A DNA stretch of 7,870 nt. Source: an uncultured Methylobacillus sp. Lineage in GTDB: Bacteria; Pseudomonadota; Gammaproteobacteria; Burkholderiales; Methylophilaceae. A program made the position numbers and the translations under genes. The stretch spans positions 1 to 7,870 of the forward strand of contig CAMLME010000089.1 in NCBI GenBank assembly GCA_946481235.1, written 5' to 3'. The stretch's first letter is position 1; each line of letters starts with the position of its first letter. Below the pieces are notes generated by a model. The model was not told the origin of the DNA, did no database searches, and worked only from the letters and a program-made list of their open reading frames with translations. This document shows, one piece after another, positions 6,333 through 7,870 of the stretch.

Positions 6333-7870
6333 ATGTCCGAGCAAAAAGCTGCACCAGTTCCGATCGAGTTCAAGAAAAAACAGGGCAAGCCCAAGGGCCG
6401 CTCCATCGATCCCGCCGCACGTAGCGAAGTCCAGGCCCTGGTCAAAGGCGAATCGCTCGCTCCTGACCTGCTGATCGAGCACCTGCACAAAATACAGGAC
6501 AAGTTCGGCCATATTTCCAGCAAGCATATTGCTGCCCTGGCCGCCGAGATGAAGATGTCGCAGACCGAAGTGTATGAGGTTGCGACGTTTTACCATCACT
6601 TCGACGTCGTCAAGGAAGGCCAGACGCCTCCTCCGCCATTGACCGTACGCGTTTGCGAATCGGTCAGCTGCGACATGGCAGGTGCGCACGGACTCATCGA
6701 TGCATTGAAAAAGGGCCTGGGTGATCACGTGCGCGTACAGCCTGTGCCCTGCGTCGGCCGTTGCGATACCGCGCCCGTTGTCGTTGTCGGGCAGAACCCG
6801 ATCGACTTGGCCGATCCGGCCACCGTCATTCGTGCAGTCGAAAGCAAGGATATCGAAGCGACAGTAACCGATTACATTCCATTCGAACAATACAAGGCAC
6901 AAGGCGGCTACCAGCTTTACCAGGAATGCATCGCAGGCAAACGTACAGCTGAAGAACTCATTTCCATCATGGAAAATTCCGGCTTGCGCGGGCTGGGCGG
7001 CGCCGGTTTCCCGGTCGGCCGCAAGTGGCGCATCGTGAGCGGACAGGCTGCGCCGCGTTTGATGGCGGTCAATATCGACGAAGGCGAGCCGGGCACATTC
7101 AAGGACCGCTATTACCTGGAACGCGACCCGCATCGTTTCCTGGAAGGTATGCTGATCGCCGCCTGGGCGGTGGGTATCCAGAAAATCTATGTTTACCTGC
7201 GCGACGAATACGCCGGCTGCCGCAAGATTCTGACCAGGGAACTCGCAGCGCTGCAAGCCAATCCGCCGGCCAACCTGCCGGAAATCCATCTGCGCCGTGG
7301 CGCCGGTGCCTACATCTGCGGCGAAGAATCGGCGATGATCGAGTCCATCGAAGGCAAGCGCGGCATGCCGCGTCTGCGTCCGCCATTTGTGGCGCAGGTT
7401 GGCTTGTTCGGTCGCCCGACCCTGGAACACAACATGGAATCGGTGTACTGGGTACGCGATATCGTCGAGAAGGGCCCTGAGTGGTTTACCGCGCACGGCC
7501 GCCACGAACGCAAAGGCTTGCGTTCGTTCTCGGTCAGCGGACGCGTGAAAAAACCGGGCGTGCACCTCGCGCCGGCCGGCATCACCATGAGCGAGCTGAT
7601 AGACGAATACTGCGGCGGCATGCTGGACGGCCACGAGTTTTACGGCTATTTCCCCGGCGGCGCCTCGGGCGGCATCCTGCCAGCCAGCATGGGTAACATC
7701 CCGCTGGATTTCGATACGCTCAACCAGTACGGCTGCTTCATCGGCTCGGCTGCGATCATCGTGTTTTCCAATCAGGACAAGGCCAAGAACCTCGCCGTCA
7801 ACGCAATGAAGTTCTTCGAGGACGAATCCTGCGGCCAGTGCACGCCATGCCGGGTAGGCACCGAAAAAGC
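6333..7870 (+). CDS. fdhB: NAD-dependent formate dehydrogenase beta subunit, NuoE-NuoF fusion (cut by right window edge)
   Basis: This is the diaphorase subunit of a soluble NAD-linked formate dehydrogenase: it takes electrons from the Mo/W-pterin alpha subunit and reduces NAD+ through FMN. 512 complete codons are present; the closest protein I know, Methylobacterium extorquens FDH1 beta, has about 570 residues, so about 60 are missing. Residues about 28-175 are a NuoE-like thioredoxin fold with the [2Fe-2S] ligands C108-x4-C113 and C140-x3-C144. Residues about 205 onward are NuoF-like: the FMN site GLRGLGGAGFPVGRKW (217-232), DEGEPGTFKDR (249-259), the NAD-site segment GAGAYICGEESAMIES (323-338), an SLBB-like part near 400-430, and three [4Fe-4S] cysteines C500, C503, C506 in ESCGQCTPCR; the fourth lies beyond the edge. 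Start: ATG 6333 with GAGG 8 nt upstream. The alpha subunit gene probably follows. Complex I is excluded by the fusion, the VATFYHHFDVVKEG stretch and the context. Confidence 0.93.
   Translation, partial: MSEQKAAPVPIEFKKKQGKPKGRSIDPAARSEVQALVKGESLAPDLLIEHLHKIQDKFGHISSKHIAALAAEMKMSQTEVYEVATFYHHFDVVKEGQTPPPPLTVRVCESVSCDMAGAHGLIDALKKGLGDHVRVQPVPCVGRCDTAPVVVVGQNPIDLADPATVIRAVESKDIEATVTDYIPFEQYKAQGGYQLYQECIAGKRTAEELISIMENSGLRGLGGAGFPVGRKWRIVSGQAAPRLMAVNIDEGEPGTFKDRYYLERDPHRFLEGMLIAAWAVGIQKIYVYLRDEYAGCRKILTRELAALQANPPANLPEIHLRRGAGAYICGEESAMIESIEGKRGMPRLRPPFVAQVGLFGRPTLEHNMESVYWVRDIVEKGPEWFTAHGRHERKGLRSFSVSGRVKKPGVHLAPAGITMSELIDEYCGGMLDGHEFYGYFPGGASGGILPASMGNIPLDFDTLNQYGCFIGSAAIIVFSNQDKAKNLAVNAMKFFEDESCGQCTPCRVGTEK

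Noticed and set aside
6315..7634. A 439-codon minus-strand open frame opposite the formate dehydrogenase gene
   Set aside because: It is antisense to a clearly conserved protein with intact cofactor motifs, has no recognisable domain, and its composition (rich in Ala, Arg, His, Asp) is what the complement of GC-biased coding sequence gives.
1..7870. Search for mobile elements, CRISPR, toxin-antitoxin or defence genes, or tRNA
   Set aside because: Nothing of the kind is visible; nearly the whole window is accounted for by conserved C1-metabolism genes, so I do not claim a new system.

Overview
The window is a block of C1-oxidation genes from a methylotrophic bacterium that uses the tetrahydromethanopterin (H4MPT)/methylofuran pathway. 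It carries recognisable genes for dephospho-H4MPT biosynthesis (beta-RFAP synthase), methylene-H4MPT dehydrogenase (mtdB, 5' end only), all four subunits of the formyltransferase/hydrolase complex (fhcB, fhcA, fhcD, fhcC) and the start of a NAD-linked formate dehydrogenase beta subunit. The moderately GC-rich coding sequence, the bacterial Fhc type and the fused NuoE/NuoF-like formate dehydrogenase subunit (as in Methylobacterium FDH1) point to a proteobacterium. I lean towards a beta- or gammaproteobacterium, but the genus cannot be fixed by eye.

Layout: two divergent transcription units flank an AT-richer gene-free gap at about 1253-1609. Leftward, the beta-RFAP synthase gene (242-1252) is followed after 30 bp by mtdB (211 down to the left edge, truncated). 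Rightward, fhcB (1610-2905), fhcA (2924-4600), fhcD (4597-5493) and fhcC (5490-6296) are packed with an 18-bp gap and two 4-bp ATGA overlaps. After 36 bp comes the formate dehydrogenase gene (6333 to the right edge, truncated). No terminator is visible between fhcC and the formate dehydrogenase gene, so one transcript for all five is likely. The gap holds a good sigma70-type promoter for the fhc side (TTGACG, 17 bp, GATAAT) and short repeats around it that could be operator sites.

How the genes work together: the beta-RFAP synthase makes the first committed precursor of the pterin C1 carrier. MtdB oxidises methylene-H4MPT to methenyl-H4MPT. After cyclohydrolysis (mch, not in the window) FhcD moves the formyl group from H4MPT to methylofuran. 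FhcA hydrolyses formyl-methylofuran to free formate, with FhcB and FhcC as structural partners. The formate dehydrogenase then oxidises formate to CO2 and makes NADH. The window therefore covers most of the route from methylene-H4MPT to CO2. I see no mobile element, RNA gene, CRISPR array or undescribed system. The most interesting points are the apparent loss of the metal-ligand cysteine in FhcB while its N-terminal iron-sulfur-type cysteines are kept, the direct linkage of the formate-releasing complex to a formate dehydrogenase, and the repeat-rich divergent control region.
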